DNA from: Pseudomonas sp. Bc-h
GTDB taxonomy: Bacteria; Pseudomonadota; Gammaproteobacteria; Pseudomonadales; Pseudomonadaceae
DNA: 64,000 nt
Direction: 5' to 3'
Assembly (NCBI RefSeq): GCF_002080045.1
Contig: NZ_MUIN01000015.1
Coordinates: 95,260 to 159,259 of the forward strand
Under the pieces are notes generated by a model that worked only from the letters and a program-made list of their open reading frames with translations, was not told where the DNA came from and searched no databases. A program made the translations under genes and the position numbers. This document shows, one piece after another, positions 24,957 through 33,114 of the stretch (the stretch's first letter is position 1; the number at the start of each line of letters is the position of its first letter).

Positions 24957-25046
24957 ACTGAGCGTGATGACCTTGCTGTCTGGGTGCTAACCCTCCACCC
25001 CACAGATCAAGTGCACGACTGATGCAAGTGTCAAACTTGGGGCAAT

Positions 25047-25079
25047 AAAAAACGGCGACTTTTTCAGGTCGCCGTTTTT
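25047..25079. terminator. Bidirectional Rho-independent terminator
   Basis: AAAAAACGGCGAC (25047-25059) pairs with GTCGCCGTTTTT (25068-25079), giving a GC stem flanked by A and T tracts. It lies between the convergent lipoprotein gene and the sulfate-binding protein gene and can serve both strands. Confidence 0.9.
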
Positions 25080-25094
25080 GTGTGGCTGAACTGA

Positions 25095-26093
25095 TTACTT
25101 CGCCGGATAGATCTGGTCGAACACCCCACCATCATTGAAGTGGGTCTTCTGCACGGTGCGCCAGTCGCCGAAGGTTTTCTCGACGTTGAGGAAGTCGACT
25201 TTCGGGAAACGATCGGTGTACTTCGCCAATACCGCAGGATCACGTGGACGCAGGTAGTTGTTCGCTGCAATTTCCTGGCCTTCCGGCGACCACAGGTACT
25301 TCAGGTAATCCTCGGCCAGTGCCCGGGAGCCTTTCTTGTCCACGACCTTGTCGACCAGACTCACCGGTGGCTCAGCTTCGGCGGAGACGCTTGGGTAGAC
25401 CACTTCGAACTGATCGCGGCCGAACTCACGGGCGATCATTTCGGCTTCGTTCTCGAAGGTGATAAGCACATCGCCGATCTGGTTGGTCATGAAGGTCGTG
25501 GTCGCGCCACGGCCACCGGTATCGAGCACCGGCACATGGCTGAACAACTGGCCGACGAACTTCTTCGCAGCCGCTTCGTCGCCACCGTTTTTCAGCGTAT
25601 AGCCCCACGCGGAGAGATAGGTATAGCGGCCGTTGCCCGAGGTTTTCGGGTTCGGCACGATCACTTCAACGCCGTCCTTGACCAGATCCGGCCAGTCTTT
25701 GAGCGCCTTCGGGTTGCCTTTGCGCACGATGAAAACAGTCGCGGAGGTGAACGGCGCGCTGTTGTTCGGCAGGCGGCTTACCCAGTTGTCCGGGACCAGT
25801 TTGCCGTTGTCGGCCAGCGCATTGATGTCGGTGGCCATGTTCATGGTGATCACGTCAGCCGGCAGGCCGTCGATGACCGAGCGCGCCTGTTTGCTTGAAC
25901 CGCCGAAGGACATCTGTACCGTGACGTCTTCCTTGTGCTCAGCCTGCCAGTGCTTCTGGAAGGCGGCGTTGTAGTCTTTATAGAAGTCGCGCATCACGTC
26001 GTAGGAGACGTTGAGCAGGGTGGGCGCGGCATTGGCGGCGCTGCCGAAGGCCAGTCCGGCAGCCAGCAGAGAAGCGGCGAAGAGTTTGTTCAC
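25095..26093 (-). CDS. sbp: Sulfate-binding periplasmic protein (Sbp family)
   Basis: A 332-residue ABC-transporter binding protein with a signal peptide ending ANAAP, then TLLNVSYDVMRDFYKDYN and SFGGSSKQARSVIDGLPADV, characteristic of the sulfate/thiosulfate binding family, and the conserved tail region AANNYLRPRDPAV. It binds sulfate in the periplasm for a CysTWA permease, but no permease genes are present here, so it probably feeds a transporter encoded elsewhere. The upstream region is AT-rich, as in sulfur-starvation (CysB) promoters. Confidence 0.93.
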   Translation of the reverse strand: MNKLFAASLLAAGLAFGSAANAAPTLLNVSYDVMRDFYKDYNAAFQKHWQAEHKEDVTVQMSFGGSSKQARSVIDGLPADVITMNMATDINALADNGKLVPDNWVSRLPNNSAPFTSATVFIVRKGNPKALKDWPDLVKDGVEVIVPNPKTSGNGRYTYLSAWGYTLKNGGDEAAAKKFVGQLFSHVPVLDTGGRGATTTFMTNQIGDVLITFENEAEMIAREFGRDQFEVVYPSVSAEAEPPVSLVDKVVDKKGSRALAEDYLKYLWSPEGQEIAANNYLRPRDPAVLAKYTDRFPKVDFLNVEKTFGDWRTVQKTHFNDGGVFDQIYPAK

Positions 26094-26203
26094 TGCGAAT
26101 TCCTTTGTCGTGTCGAAGAGTTGTTCTTATATAAAAAGGTATGGCTAATGGCCGCGACTATAACGAAAACCCTCAACGGCCCATAGATTAAAAACTTATG
26201 TGC
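26094..26203 (-). promoter_or_regulatory. Probable promoter region of sbp (sulfur-starvation type)
   Basis: On the minus strand this AT-rich region contains CATTAGCCATACC followed by TTTTTATATAAG just before sbp. Such patterns recur in front of sulfur-regulated genes bound by CysB, but the assignment rests on resemblance only. Confidence 0.35.
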
Positions 26204-27061
26204 TTATGACTTTTGTACAGGCTCGGCCGCCGAAATCGAATCGACTTTCGGGAACAACGCATTGCCGCATCGCGAACAGAATGCCGCGCCATGCTCGTGG
26301 TTGTTCTTGGCGCACACCGGGCAGTCATGCTGCAACTGGTCGCCGCGCATGGCGTTGGCCAGCTCCGCGGTGAAAATCCCGGTGGGCACGGCGATAATCG
26401 AGTAACCGGTGATCATCACCAGTGACGAGAGAATCTGGCCCACAGGCGTCTTTGGCACAATGTCGCCGAAGCCCACCGTGGTCAGTGTGACGATTGCCCA
26501 GTAGATGCCTTTGGGAATGCTGGTGAAGCCATGCTCCGGGCCTTCGATGACGTACATCAAGGTGCCGAACACCGTGACCAGCGTCGATACGGTGACCAGA
26601 AACACGATGATCTTCTGCTTGCTGCCGCGCAGGGCCGCCAGCAGGTAATTGGCCTGTTTCAGGTAGGGGCTGAGTTTGAGCACCCGGAAGATCCGCAGCA
26701 TCCGTACCACGCGCACGATCAGCAGGTACTGCGCGTCGCTGTAATAGATCGCCAGGATACCGGGCACGATCGCCAGCAGGTCGATCAGGCCGTAGAAGCT
26801 GAAGGCGTATTTCAGCGGTTTGGGCGAGCAATACAGCCGCAGCATGTACTCGACAGCGAAGACGAAGGTAAAGCCCCACTCGATGTACGCCAGGACATCG
26901 GCGTAGTCGCGATGCACCGCCTCGATGCTGTCGATGATGACGATCAGCAGGCTGCACAGAATGATCAGCAGCAGGGCTTTGTCGAAGCGCCGACCGGCCT
27001 TGGTGTCTGTCTGAAATACGATGATGCGTAGCTGTTCGCGCCAGCCGGTGTTGCTGTCCAT
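26204..27061 (-). CDS. Voltage-gated potassium channel with zinc-ribbon tail
   Basis: A 285-residue six-helix Kv-type channel: an S4-like helix with spaced arginines (RVVRMLRIFRVLKL), a pore helix and the selectivity filter TTVGFGD, then S6 (ILSSLVMITGYSIIAVPTGIF). The C terminus carries four cysteines in a zinc-ribbon arrangement (CPVC about 18 residues before CSRC). It probably allows regulated K+ flux across the inner membrane. Neighbours give no pathway hint. The zinc-ribbon tail could be a gating or assembly domain. Confidence 0.92.
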   Translation of the reverse strand: MDSNTGWREQLRIIVFQTDTKAGRRFDKALLLIILCSLLIVIIDSIEAVHRDYADVLAYIEWGFTFVFAVEYMLRLYCSPKPLKYAFSFYGLIDLLAIVPGILAIYYSDAQYLLIVRVVRMLRIFRVLKLSPYLKQANYLLAALRGSKQKIIVFLVTVSTLVTVFGTLMYVIEGPEHGFTSIPKGIYWAIVTLTTVGFGDIVPKTPVGQILSSLVMITGYSIIAVPTGIFTAELANAMRGDQLQHDCPVCAKNNHEHGAAFCSRCGNALFPKVDSISAAEPVQKS

Positions 27062-27106
27062 GGTGCAGTTCCGATTGCAAGGTCGGCAGAGCCTGTGACA
27101 AAGCGT

Positions 27107-27991
27107 TCAGGAGCGCAACCGGTGATCTTCAATCGACTGCTGCAAAAGACGACGGCTGGCCTGTACCAGCCAGCACGCAAGAATGAACGGCGCAGTCAGG
27201 GTCGCCAGTCCCAGCCCCGAAAAGCCCGGTTGCAGAAGGATCGCCAGCACAATCGCGATTCCCGGCAGCCAGGGTTTGTAGCGCACATGACTGAACGCCA
27301 GTGCAGCCAGCGCCGGGTTGTAACCGGACAGCCCCAGCAGGGCCAGATTGCTTTCCTGCTGCCACAGGGCGAAGGCGATGCCACTGATGCAACCCAGCGC
27401 TGCCCACAACGCGGCCGTGCGGTTGGAAATCAACAGGCCGAGGCCGATCAGCACCCCGGCCAGCGGGTGGTCTAGCAAGAACACCTGCCCAAGGCCCAGT
27501 GGCAACGCCTGGATCAGATCGGAATGGGCAACGGGCGTAACAGGCAAAGGCTCGGCAAACGTCAGCATCACCCAACTGAACAGCACGAACGGCGCAGTGT
27601 AGGCCTTCAGGCACGACGCCCTCGGCGCCCGTTGCAACCAGGCGTGCATCAGCATCGCGCTCAGGCCGCCACAAGCGATGATCAGCAGCGGCAACAGTGG
27701 CGACCAATCAAAGCGATAGCAGATCAACAACCCCAGCAGCACGCCGTTATAGCTGTACACGCCAGACTGCCGCTCGGCCTTGGCGTATCCGCGACGTTGC
27801 GCCGTGAGCAACCCGGCAACCGCACCGAGCAGCGCGCCGCCGAGGGATGAAGGCGCGCTGATCAGGATCGCCAGTAGACAGAGCAGGCCGCACACAGGAT
27901 TGCGTTGCAGCAGGACCTGGCTGAAGCCATTGAGCAGCGCCTCGGCCCAGTCAGGGCAGGCGGAGGAGGGGGCAGATTTGAGGGTTTCCAT
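27107..27991 (-). CDS. Urea transporter (UT family)
   Basis: An inner-membrane urea channel of the UT/SLC14 family: 294 residues, about ten helices, with the internal duplication typical of UTs (YNGVLLGLLICY in the first half, YNPALAALAFSH in the second). ATG 27991 is chosen; an in-frame TTG at 28003 is less likely. A TTGTATACAT palindrome 25 bases upstream matches sites in front of purine-degradation genes, whose end product is urea, so co-regulation is likely. Confidence 0.9.
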   Translation of the reverse strand: METLKSAPSSACPDWAEALLNGFSQVLLQRNPVCGLLCLLAILISAPSSLGGALLGAVAGLLTAQRRGYAKAERQSGVYSYNGVLLGLLICYRFDWSPLLPLLIIACGGLSAMLMHAWLQRAPRASCLKAYTAPFVLFSWVMLTFAEPLPVTPVAHSDLIQALPLGLGQVFLLDHPLAGVLIGLGLLISNRTAALWAALGCISGIAFALWQQESNLALLGLSGYNPALAALAFSHVRYKPWLPGIAIVLAILLQPGFSGLGLATLTAPFILACWLVQASRRLLQQSIEDHRLRS

Positions 27992-28015
27992 GTATGTATT
28001 CAATAATTGTTTTTA

Positions 28016-28025
28016 TTGTATACAT
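28016..28025. promoter_or_regulatory. GntR-type operator before the urea transporter
   Basis: TTGTATACAT differs by one base from the perfect palindrome TTGTATACAA found before puuE and azgA. It is placed to cover the transporter promoter. Confidence 0.6.
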
Positions 28026-28095
28026 AGTGGCCTAAGAGGCAGATCTCGTTCAAGAGCCTGGCTGAGATTTCACAGACCACACGAAACACCGTGGA

Positions 28096-28170
28096 GGGAG
28101 CTTGCTCGCGAAGGGCTCATGACAGCCAATACTTATCCATCGGATGTCCCTGAGCTTTCGCGAGCAAGCG
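28096..28170. repeat. Extragenic palindrome, second REP family
   Basis: GGAGCTTGCTCGCGAA (from 28097) is inverted as TTCGCGAGCAAGC (from 28157). A closely related element with the same ends lies at 36101-36194. It lies 3' of the chemoreceptor gene and upstream of the urea transporter. Confidence 0.75.
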
Positions 28171-28174
28171 CCTC

Positions 28175-29806
28175 TTAGACCCTGAACTGCCTCAACAACC
28201 CATTCAATTGCTCGCTCAACCCTTTGAGTTGTGCGCTTGCCGCACTGGACTGCTCAGCCGCCACCGCAGTGCTCTGCGATAACTGCGCGGCCTGGGTGAC
28301 GTTCTGGTTGATGTCTTCCACCACGTGGGATTGCTGCAATGTCGCGCTAGCAATCGAGGCGTTCAGGCCATTGAGGTTGCGCAGTGCCTGGCTGATCGAC
28401 GTCAGGCTTTGCCCGGCGAGGTTCGCCTGTTCGATGGTCAACTGAGACGAGCGGCTGCTGTCGCCGATGACTTTCACCGCAGCGTCGGAGTGGGTTTGCA
28501 GGCGCTCGATCATCGCCTGGATTTCCGCCGTGGATTTCTGCGTGCGTTGAGCCAGCAGGCGAACCTCATCGGCGACCACCGCGAAGCCGCGCCCCTGATC
28601 ACCCGCCCGCGCGGCTTCGATGGCCGCGTTCAAAGCCAGCAGGTTGGTTTGTTCGGCAATGGAGCTGATGACTTCCAGCACCCCACCAATTTGCGTGCTC
28701 TCGCTGGACAGGGTGCGAATCACTTCCACGGCCTGATTGATGGTGCCGGACAAGTGATCGATCTGCTTCAGGCTGCTGTCGATGTTGGCTTGGCCTTGCT
28801 GCGCCTGGGACTCGGCATTGCGCATCTCGCTGGCAGCGTGTTCCGCATTCTTGGCGACGTCTTGCACGCCGTAAGTCACTTCGTTGACCGCTGTCGCCAC
28901 CTGTTCCATCTGCAAAGACTGTTGCTGACTGCGCTCCTGAGCCTGCACGGCATTGCTGCCCAGTTCGCTGGACGCCTGACCCAGCCCGACCGCTGACAAC
29001 TGCAGTTCGGTCACGACCCGACGCAGCTTGGCGGTGAAAGCATTGAAGTGCCGCGCCAGTTGTGTGATTTCGTCGTTGCCGTGGGTTTCCAGGCTGCGGG
29101 TCAGGTCGCTTTCACCGCTGGCAATGTTGGCCATGGCCTCGACCGTGGTTTTCAACGGGCCTGCGATGCTGCGGCCAATGACGATCAACAGCAGGGCCAT
29201 CACCAGAATGATGCCTGCGCTGATCGAGAGCGCCTTGATCACCTGCTGTTGGAACTCAGCCTGTACATCGTCGACGTAGACGCCTGAGCCGATGATCCAG
29301 CCCCACGGCGTGAACAGGGCGATGTAGGAGGTTTTCTCGACCGAATCGCTGGCCCCCGGTTTTGGCCAGCGGTAATTGACCATCCCTGCGCCCTTGGCTT
29401 TTGCCACGGCGACCATTTCGTTGAAGACCTGGAAACCGTCGGGGTCTTTCACGCCCGACAGATCCTGACCCACCAGCTTGGGGTTGGCCGGGTGCATGAT
29501 CATCACCGGGCGCAGGTCGTTGATCCAGAAATAGTCGGTCTGGTTGTAGCGCAGGCCGCGAATCGCGTCCATGGCCTGCTGCTGGGCTTGCTCGCGGGTC
29601 AGGGTGCCGGCGCTTTCCAGGCCATGGTAGTAGTCGAGCAGGCCGCTGGCGGTCTGCACCACATGCATGGTTTTCTGCGCTTTGGCGTCATACAGGTCGT
29701 CATGGATTTGCTTGAGCATGGCCACAGCCAGCGTGAACAGCATCAACACAGCGACGATAAGGATCAGCCACAGACGCCGACTGATCGAGAGATTGCGCAT
29801 ATTCAT
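28175..29806 (-). CDS. Methyl-accepting chemotaxis protein, single Cache sensor
   Basis: The 543-residue receptor has membrane helix 1 (RLWLILIVAVLMLFTLAVAML), a periplasmic sCache-type domain (about 40-190; LRYNQTDYFWINDLRPVMIMHP, FTPWGWIIGSGVYVDDV), membrane helix 2 (ISAGIILVMALLLIVIG), HAMP, and a signalling domain with the hairpin tip EVISSIAEQTNLLALNAAIEAARAG (written here only as an identification). ATG 29806 has GGAG well placed upstream; a longer start is unlikely. Cache receptors of this type often sense small carboxylates, but the ligand is unknown. Confidence 0.94.
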   Translation of the reverse strand: MNMRNLSISRRLWLILIVAVLMLFTLAVAMLKQIHDDLYDAKAQKTMHVVQTASGLLDYYHGLESAGTLTREQAQQQAMDAIRGLRYNQTDYFWINDLRPVMIMHPANPKLVGQDLSGVKDPDGFQVFNEMVAVAKAKGAGMVNYRWPKPGASDSVEKTSYIALFTPWGWIIGSGVYVDDVQAEFQQQVIKALSISAGIILVMALLLIVIGRSIAGPLKTTVEAMANIASGESDLTRSLETHGNDEITQLARHFNAFTAKLRRVVTELQLSAVGLGQASSELGSNAVQAQERSQQQSLQMEQVATAVNEVTYGVQDVAKNAEHAASEMRNAESQAQQGQANIDSSLKQIDHLSGTINQAVEVIRTLSSESTQIGGVLEVISSIAEQTNLLALNAAIEAARAGDQGRGFAVVADEVRLLAQRTQKSTAEIQAMIERLQTHSDAAVKVIGDSSRSSQLTIEQANLAGQSLTSISQALRNLNGLNASIASATLQQSHVVEDINQNVTQAAQLSQSTAVAAEQSSAASAQLKGLSEQLNGLLRQFRV

Positions 29807-30033
29807 AACGTCACTCCGTTCATTGTTCTTGTTATTGCGCAAACCGTTTCCACCACCGGCTTGCGAGACGACCGGTCCGCCCCACCGCTCGTTTTCGAAG
29901 ACAGGCCGTCTTCAAGCATCTCGGCTCATTCCGGGCAAACGTGAGGGGGTTCACAGAAAATAGGCAGCTAGCCGTCGGCTAAGGCAGAAACGTCATGTAG
30001 ACGCCCAGAAAGTGGCGTCAGATTTTTTACAGG

Positions 30034-30051
30034 TATAGCCAAAAGCTTACA
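30034..30051 (+). promoter_or_regulatory. GacA-type upstream activating site
   Basis: CTTACA at 30046-30051 (within GCTTACA) is an intact half of the TGTAAG-N6-CTTACA site bound by GacA; the left half TATAGC (30034-30039) matches at 3 of 6 positions. Its centre is about 64 bases before the predicted RNA start, the usual distance for GacA-controlled Rsm RNAs. Confidence 0.6.
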
Positions 30052-30094
30052 CGAAGTGGAGAGTTTCGCTCTAGGTTGGATCCCGCTTGCGCAG

Positions 30095-30100
30095 TACATT
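30095..30100 (+). promoter_or_regulatory. -10 box of the Rsm sRNA
   Basis: TACATT sits 7 bases before the predicted start (about 30107) and about 45 bases after the GacA-type site. No strong -35 is seen, as expected for an activator-dependent promoter. Confidence 0.55.
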
Positions 30101-30106
30101 GGATCC

Positions 30107-30219
30107 ATCAACTGCAGCGAAGGATCGCTGCAGGATCAAGGATGATCGACCGTTTGCCAGGAATGGCTGCCGACAGGATGTTGGACGGTGTTGCACAAAC
30201 CCGCTTCGGCGGGTTTTTT
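30107..30219 (+). ncRNA. Rsm-family sRNA (probable rsmX type), RsmA/CsrA antagonist
   Basis: About 113 nt with six GGA motifs, four displayed in hairpin loops: CTGCAGCGA/TCGCTGCAG (30112-30133, loop AGGA), GATC/GATC (30134-30147, loop AAGGAT), GCC/GGC (30156-30167, loop AGGAAT) and CCGAC/GTTGG (30170-30184, loop AGGAT), ending in a strong terminator. This is the architecture of RsmX/Y/Z, which titrate the translational repressor RsmA/RsmE under GacS/GacA control. The location (neither rpoS-fdxA nor the usual rsmY locus) favours an RsmX type. Confidence 0.87.
30200..30219 (+). terminator. Rho-independent terminator of the Rsm sRNA
   Basis: CCCGC TTCG GCGGG (30200-30213) followed by six T: a compact tetraloop terminator of the kind that ends Pseudomonas Rsm RNAs. 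Confidence 0.92.
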
Positions 30220-30370
30220 CATGCCTGCAGAAATGTCGTTTCGCGCGCAATTTCTCCCTCTGTTACAACCGTTTCGACCAAATGTCATCGCCAGATGGAA
30301 TTTCCAGCGCTGGCGCCGTTCACAGTACGGACAACAACCCGAGTCCAGGACAGGGCCGGCCGGGCAGGCA

Positions 30371-30793
30371 ATGGGAAAAATTATTGTGGATGCAGCGCAA
30401 ATGGCAGCAAACGGGCAGGAAAAAGGACTCATTCTGGTGGTGGAGGACGAGTCGATAATTCGCGACTTTGTGTGCGAGATTCTGGGCGACGAAGGTTTTG
30501 CGACTCACGCGCTGGAAAGCGCCGACGAGGCTGCGAAGTTTCTCGACGGTCACGCCGACCGCGTGTCGCTGCTGCTGACCGATATCCTGATGCCCGGCAC
30601 CTTGAACGGCGCCGACCTTGCGAACCTGTCGGGGGACAAGTGGCCGCAGATTCCGATCCTGATCATGTCCGGTCACGAGACCCCTGAAAGCTCTGGCGTA
30701 CAGCATGCGGTGACGTTCATCCGCAAGCCGTGGAGCTTCGGTCAGTTGCTCGACGGCGTGGACAAGGCGTTGCAAACCCGCAACGCGCCCTAA
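30371..30793 (+). CDS. Orphan response-regulator receiver protein
   Basis: A 140-residue single-domain receiver with a short N-terminal extension: acidic pair in LVVEDESIIRDFV, phospho-acceptor aspartate in LLTDILMPG, and lysine in FIRKPW. It has no output domain and no kinase beside it. It lies 150 bases downstream of the Rsm sRNA on the same strand. ATG 30371 is used; an in-frame ATG at 30401 is possible. Its partner cannot be told from the sequence. Confidence 0.85.
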   Translation: MGKIIVDAAQMAANGQEKGLILVVEDESIIRDFVCEILGDEGFATHALESADEAAKFLDGHADRVSLLLTDILMPGTLNGADLANLSGDKWPQIPILIMSGHETPESSGVQHAVTFIRKPWSFGQLLDGVDKALQTRNAP

Positions 30794-30796
30794 GGC

Positions 30797-31405
30797 TCAG
30801 CGGTCGGGTTCACAGCCCTTCAATACAAGACGAATGATGGTCTGGGCGGCGGCTTCGTAATCGGCGTCGTCCAGCTTGGCCTTGCCGGTAACCGTCGAGA
30901 TCTGCCAGTCGAAGTCGGCGTAGGTCTGGGTCGCGGCCCAGATGCTGAACATCAGATGGTTCGGGTCCAGCGGAGCGATCAGGCCATCGTCGATCCAGCC
31001 CTGAATACAATCGATGTTGTGCTTTGCCTGGCCGTTGAGCTGCTCCACCTGCTCGGGCGTCAGGTGTGGCGCGCCGTGCATGATCTCGCTGGCGAAGACC
31101 TTGGAGGCGAAGGGCAGGTCGCGGGAAATGCGGATCTTGGAGCGGATATAGCCGCTCAACACCTCAGCCGGCACCCCATCGCGATTGAACGGCGTCGAGG
31201 CCTGCATGATCGGCTCGATAATGCTTTCGAGCACCTCGCGGTAGAGGTTTTCCTTGGATTTGAAGTAGTAATAGACGTTGGGCTTGGGCACACCCGCCTT
31301 GGCGGCGATGTCGCTGGTTTTGCTGGCGGCGAACCCTTTGTCGGCGAATTCTTCACTGGCTGCGCGCAGGATCAGTTCTTTGTTGCGCTCGCGGATGCTG
31401 CTCAT
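30797..31405 (-). CDS. TetR-family regulator, RutR-like
   Basis: The 202-residue regulator has an N-terminal helix-turn-helix (RAASEEFADKGFAASKTSDIAAKAGVPKPNVYYYFKSKENLY shortened to this description: typical TetR recognition helix VPKPNVYYYF) and a C-terminal domain resembling that of RutR/YcdC. The start MSSIRERNKE at 31405 is preferred over an upstream in-frame extension. It is divergent from the DUF808 gene. RutR responds to uracil in enteric bacteria; the ligand here is unknown. Confidence 0.88.
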   Translation of the reverse strand: MSSIRERNKELILRAASEEFADKGFAASKTSDIAAKAGVPKPNVYYYFKSKENLYREVLESIIEPIMQASTPFNRDGVPAEVLSGYIRSKIRISRDLPFASKVFASEIMHGAPHLTPEQVEQLNGQAKHNIDCIQGWIDDGLIAPLDPNHLMFSIWAATQTYADFDWQISTVTGKAKLDDADYEAAAQTIIRLVLKGCEPDR

Positions 31406-31545
31406 AAAGCGGAATTTCCTTGCCTGCTCGGCGGTGGCGAATGTTAGCACCGGCCTCGCGGCAGGCTCAAGATTGCTGCAAAGGCAGACCGCAGCCGAGC
31501 GGGCAGGCTATGCTCGGCCAATATATCCGGAACGGGAAAACACTC

Positions 31546-32487
31546 ATGGCAGGAAGCAGTCTTTTGGTGCTGATCGACGATATCGCTACGGTACTCGACG
31601 ACGTTGCGCTGATGACCAAGATGGCGGCGAAGAAAACCGCTGGAGTACTGGGCGACGATCTGGCGCTCAACGCCCAGCAGGTATCGGGCGTACGCGCCGA
31701 ACGCGAGCTGCCGGTGGTCTGGGCTGTGGCCAAGGGCTCGTTCATCAACAAGCTGATTCTGGTGCCGTCGGCGTTGGCGATCAGCGCGTTTCTGCCTTGG
31801 GCGGTGACACCCTTGTTGATGCTCGGCGGCGCGTACCTGTGTTTTGAGGGCTTTGAAAAACTGGCCCACAAGTTTCTGCACAGCACCGAGGAAGATCACG
31901 CCGAACATGCGCAATTGACCGAAGCCGTGGCCGACCCTGCGACCGATCTGGTTGCCTTCGAAAAGGACAAGATCAAGGGCGCGGTTCGCACCGATTTCAT
32001 TCTCTCGGCCGAGATCATCGCCATCACCCTGGGCACCGTGGCCGGGGCTTCGCTGACGCAGCAGGTGATCGTGCTGTCGGGCATCGCCATCGTCATGACC
32101 ATCGGCGTGTACGGCCTGGTCGGGGTGATCGTCAAACTCGATGATGGCGGGCTGTACCTCAGCGAGCTTGAAGGCGAGGGCAGCCTTCGCCGGATGCAAC
32201 GTGCAGTGGGGCGCGGGGTACTGACGGCCGCACCGTACATGATGAAAAGCCTGTCGGTGATCGGCACGGCGGCGATGTTTCTGGTGGGTGGCGGTATTCT
32301 CGTCCACGGACTGCCGGTGTTGCATCACGGAGTCGAGTCCATCACCGCAGCGACGGCTTCGGCAGTGAGCGGGTTGTCCTGGGTCATGCCGACCCTGCTT
32401 AACGCTGTCGTCGGAGTGATTGCCGGTGCTATCGTGCTGGCTGCGGTAACCGGAGCGGGAAAAATGTGGCGCCTTTTCAAGGCCTGA
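31546..32487 (+). CDS. DUF808 (YedI-family) inner-membrane protein
   Basis: A 313-residue protein starting MAGSSLLVLIDDIATVLDDVA, the hallmark of the DUF808 family, with several membrane helices (LVPSALAISAFLPWAVTPLLML, TDFILSAEIIAITLGTVAG, VIVLSGIAIVMTIGVYGLVGV, LLNAVVGVIAGAIVLAAVTG). The function of the family is not established. It is divergent from the TetR gene, which could regulate it. Confidence 0.9.
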   Translation: MAGSSLLVLIDDIATVLDDVALMTKMAAKKTAGVLGDDLALNAQQVSGVRAERELPVVWAVAKGSFINKLILVPSALAISAFLPWAVTPLLMLGGAYLCFEGFEKLAHKFLHSTEEDHAEHAQLTEAVADPATDLVAFEKDKIKGAVRTDFILSAEIIAITLGTVAGASLTQQVIVLSGIAIVMTIGVYGLVGVIVKLDDGGLYLSELEGEGSLRRMQRAVGRGVLTAAPYMMKSLSVIGTAAMFLVGGGILVHGLPVLHHGVESITAATASAVSGLSWVMPTLLNAVVGVIAGAIVLAAVTGAGKMWRLFKA

Positions 32488-32515
32488 ACGGGTATCTGGT
32501 GGCGAGGTGTCGGAC

Positions 32516-32740
32516 ATGAACAGCCCTTTGTTTTCTAGCGTGGTCGCCTATGCCCAGCACTGTGAGCGACAGCTGGTGGAAATCCTACATCGAAGGCCGA
32601 CGCTCGATCGGCAGCAGGTCATGACCTGGGTCGACGAGCAGAGCCACGCGATGAAAGACCGCGATCCACTTGATCTGCTGCGTTCGCTCAACGCCAAGGT
32701 GCGAGCGGGCAAGCCGTTGCCGTGGGAAAACCGCCCCTGA
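32516..32740 (+). CDS. Small hypothetical protein
   Basis: A 74-residue soluble protein (MNSPLFSSVVAYAQHCERQL...GKPLPWENRP) 28 bases after the DUF808 gene and probably co-transcribed with it. GAGG precedes the ATG at a suitable distance; a GTG at 32507 is an alternative start. Composition is like the neighbours. No function recognised. Confidence 0.65.
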   Translation: MNSPLFSSVVAYAQHCERQLVEILHRRPTLDRQQVMTWVDEQSHAMKDRDPLDLLRSLNAKVRAGKPLPWENRP

Positions 32741-33114
32741 AGCGGATGCCCTCGGTTCACGTAGCAGCACGGCTTGCCGGCGGTTGCGATCTTGAAGACG
32801 TCACCGCCGGCAAGCCGGACGGCCACAGGGCGGTCAGTCAGTTATCGGCTATTTGATCTTCCGGCGTTTTCAGGCTTTCGGTTTTAAACCGACTATCGCG
32901 GCGCGGAGTTTCATGACCTGGAACACAGCCATGCTCTGCGCAAGTTCGCTCAATGTAATAACCGAACTGAGAGAGGCAGTTGTTGAGTCATTCGCGATCA
33001 GTGCACGACCAGGGGCATTTTTTAGTTCTGTAGGGGGTGTAAACTTTTCGGCGGCGCATCGATGGATCGAACAGCCACTTCGATACCCGGGGCCTGGAAG
33101 AAGGAGATACGCCG
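32741..33114. other. Intergenic region with a REP doublet and no gene
   Basis: Apart from the REP pair in its left third, this region has no convincing coding frame: the one long open frame (32853-33140) lacks a ribosome site and coding bias and runs into the next gene. The right end supplies the AAGAAGGAGATA ribosome site of the small membrane protein gene. Confidence 0.5.
32763..32826. repeat. REP doublet
   Basis: GGCTTGCCGGCGGT (32771-32784) and its perfect inverse ACCGCCGGCAAGCC (32803-32816), the same pair as after cheA, with a similar spacer (GCGATCTTG...GACGTC). Confidence 0.85.
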
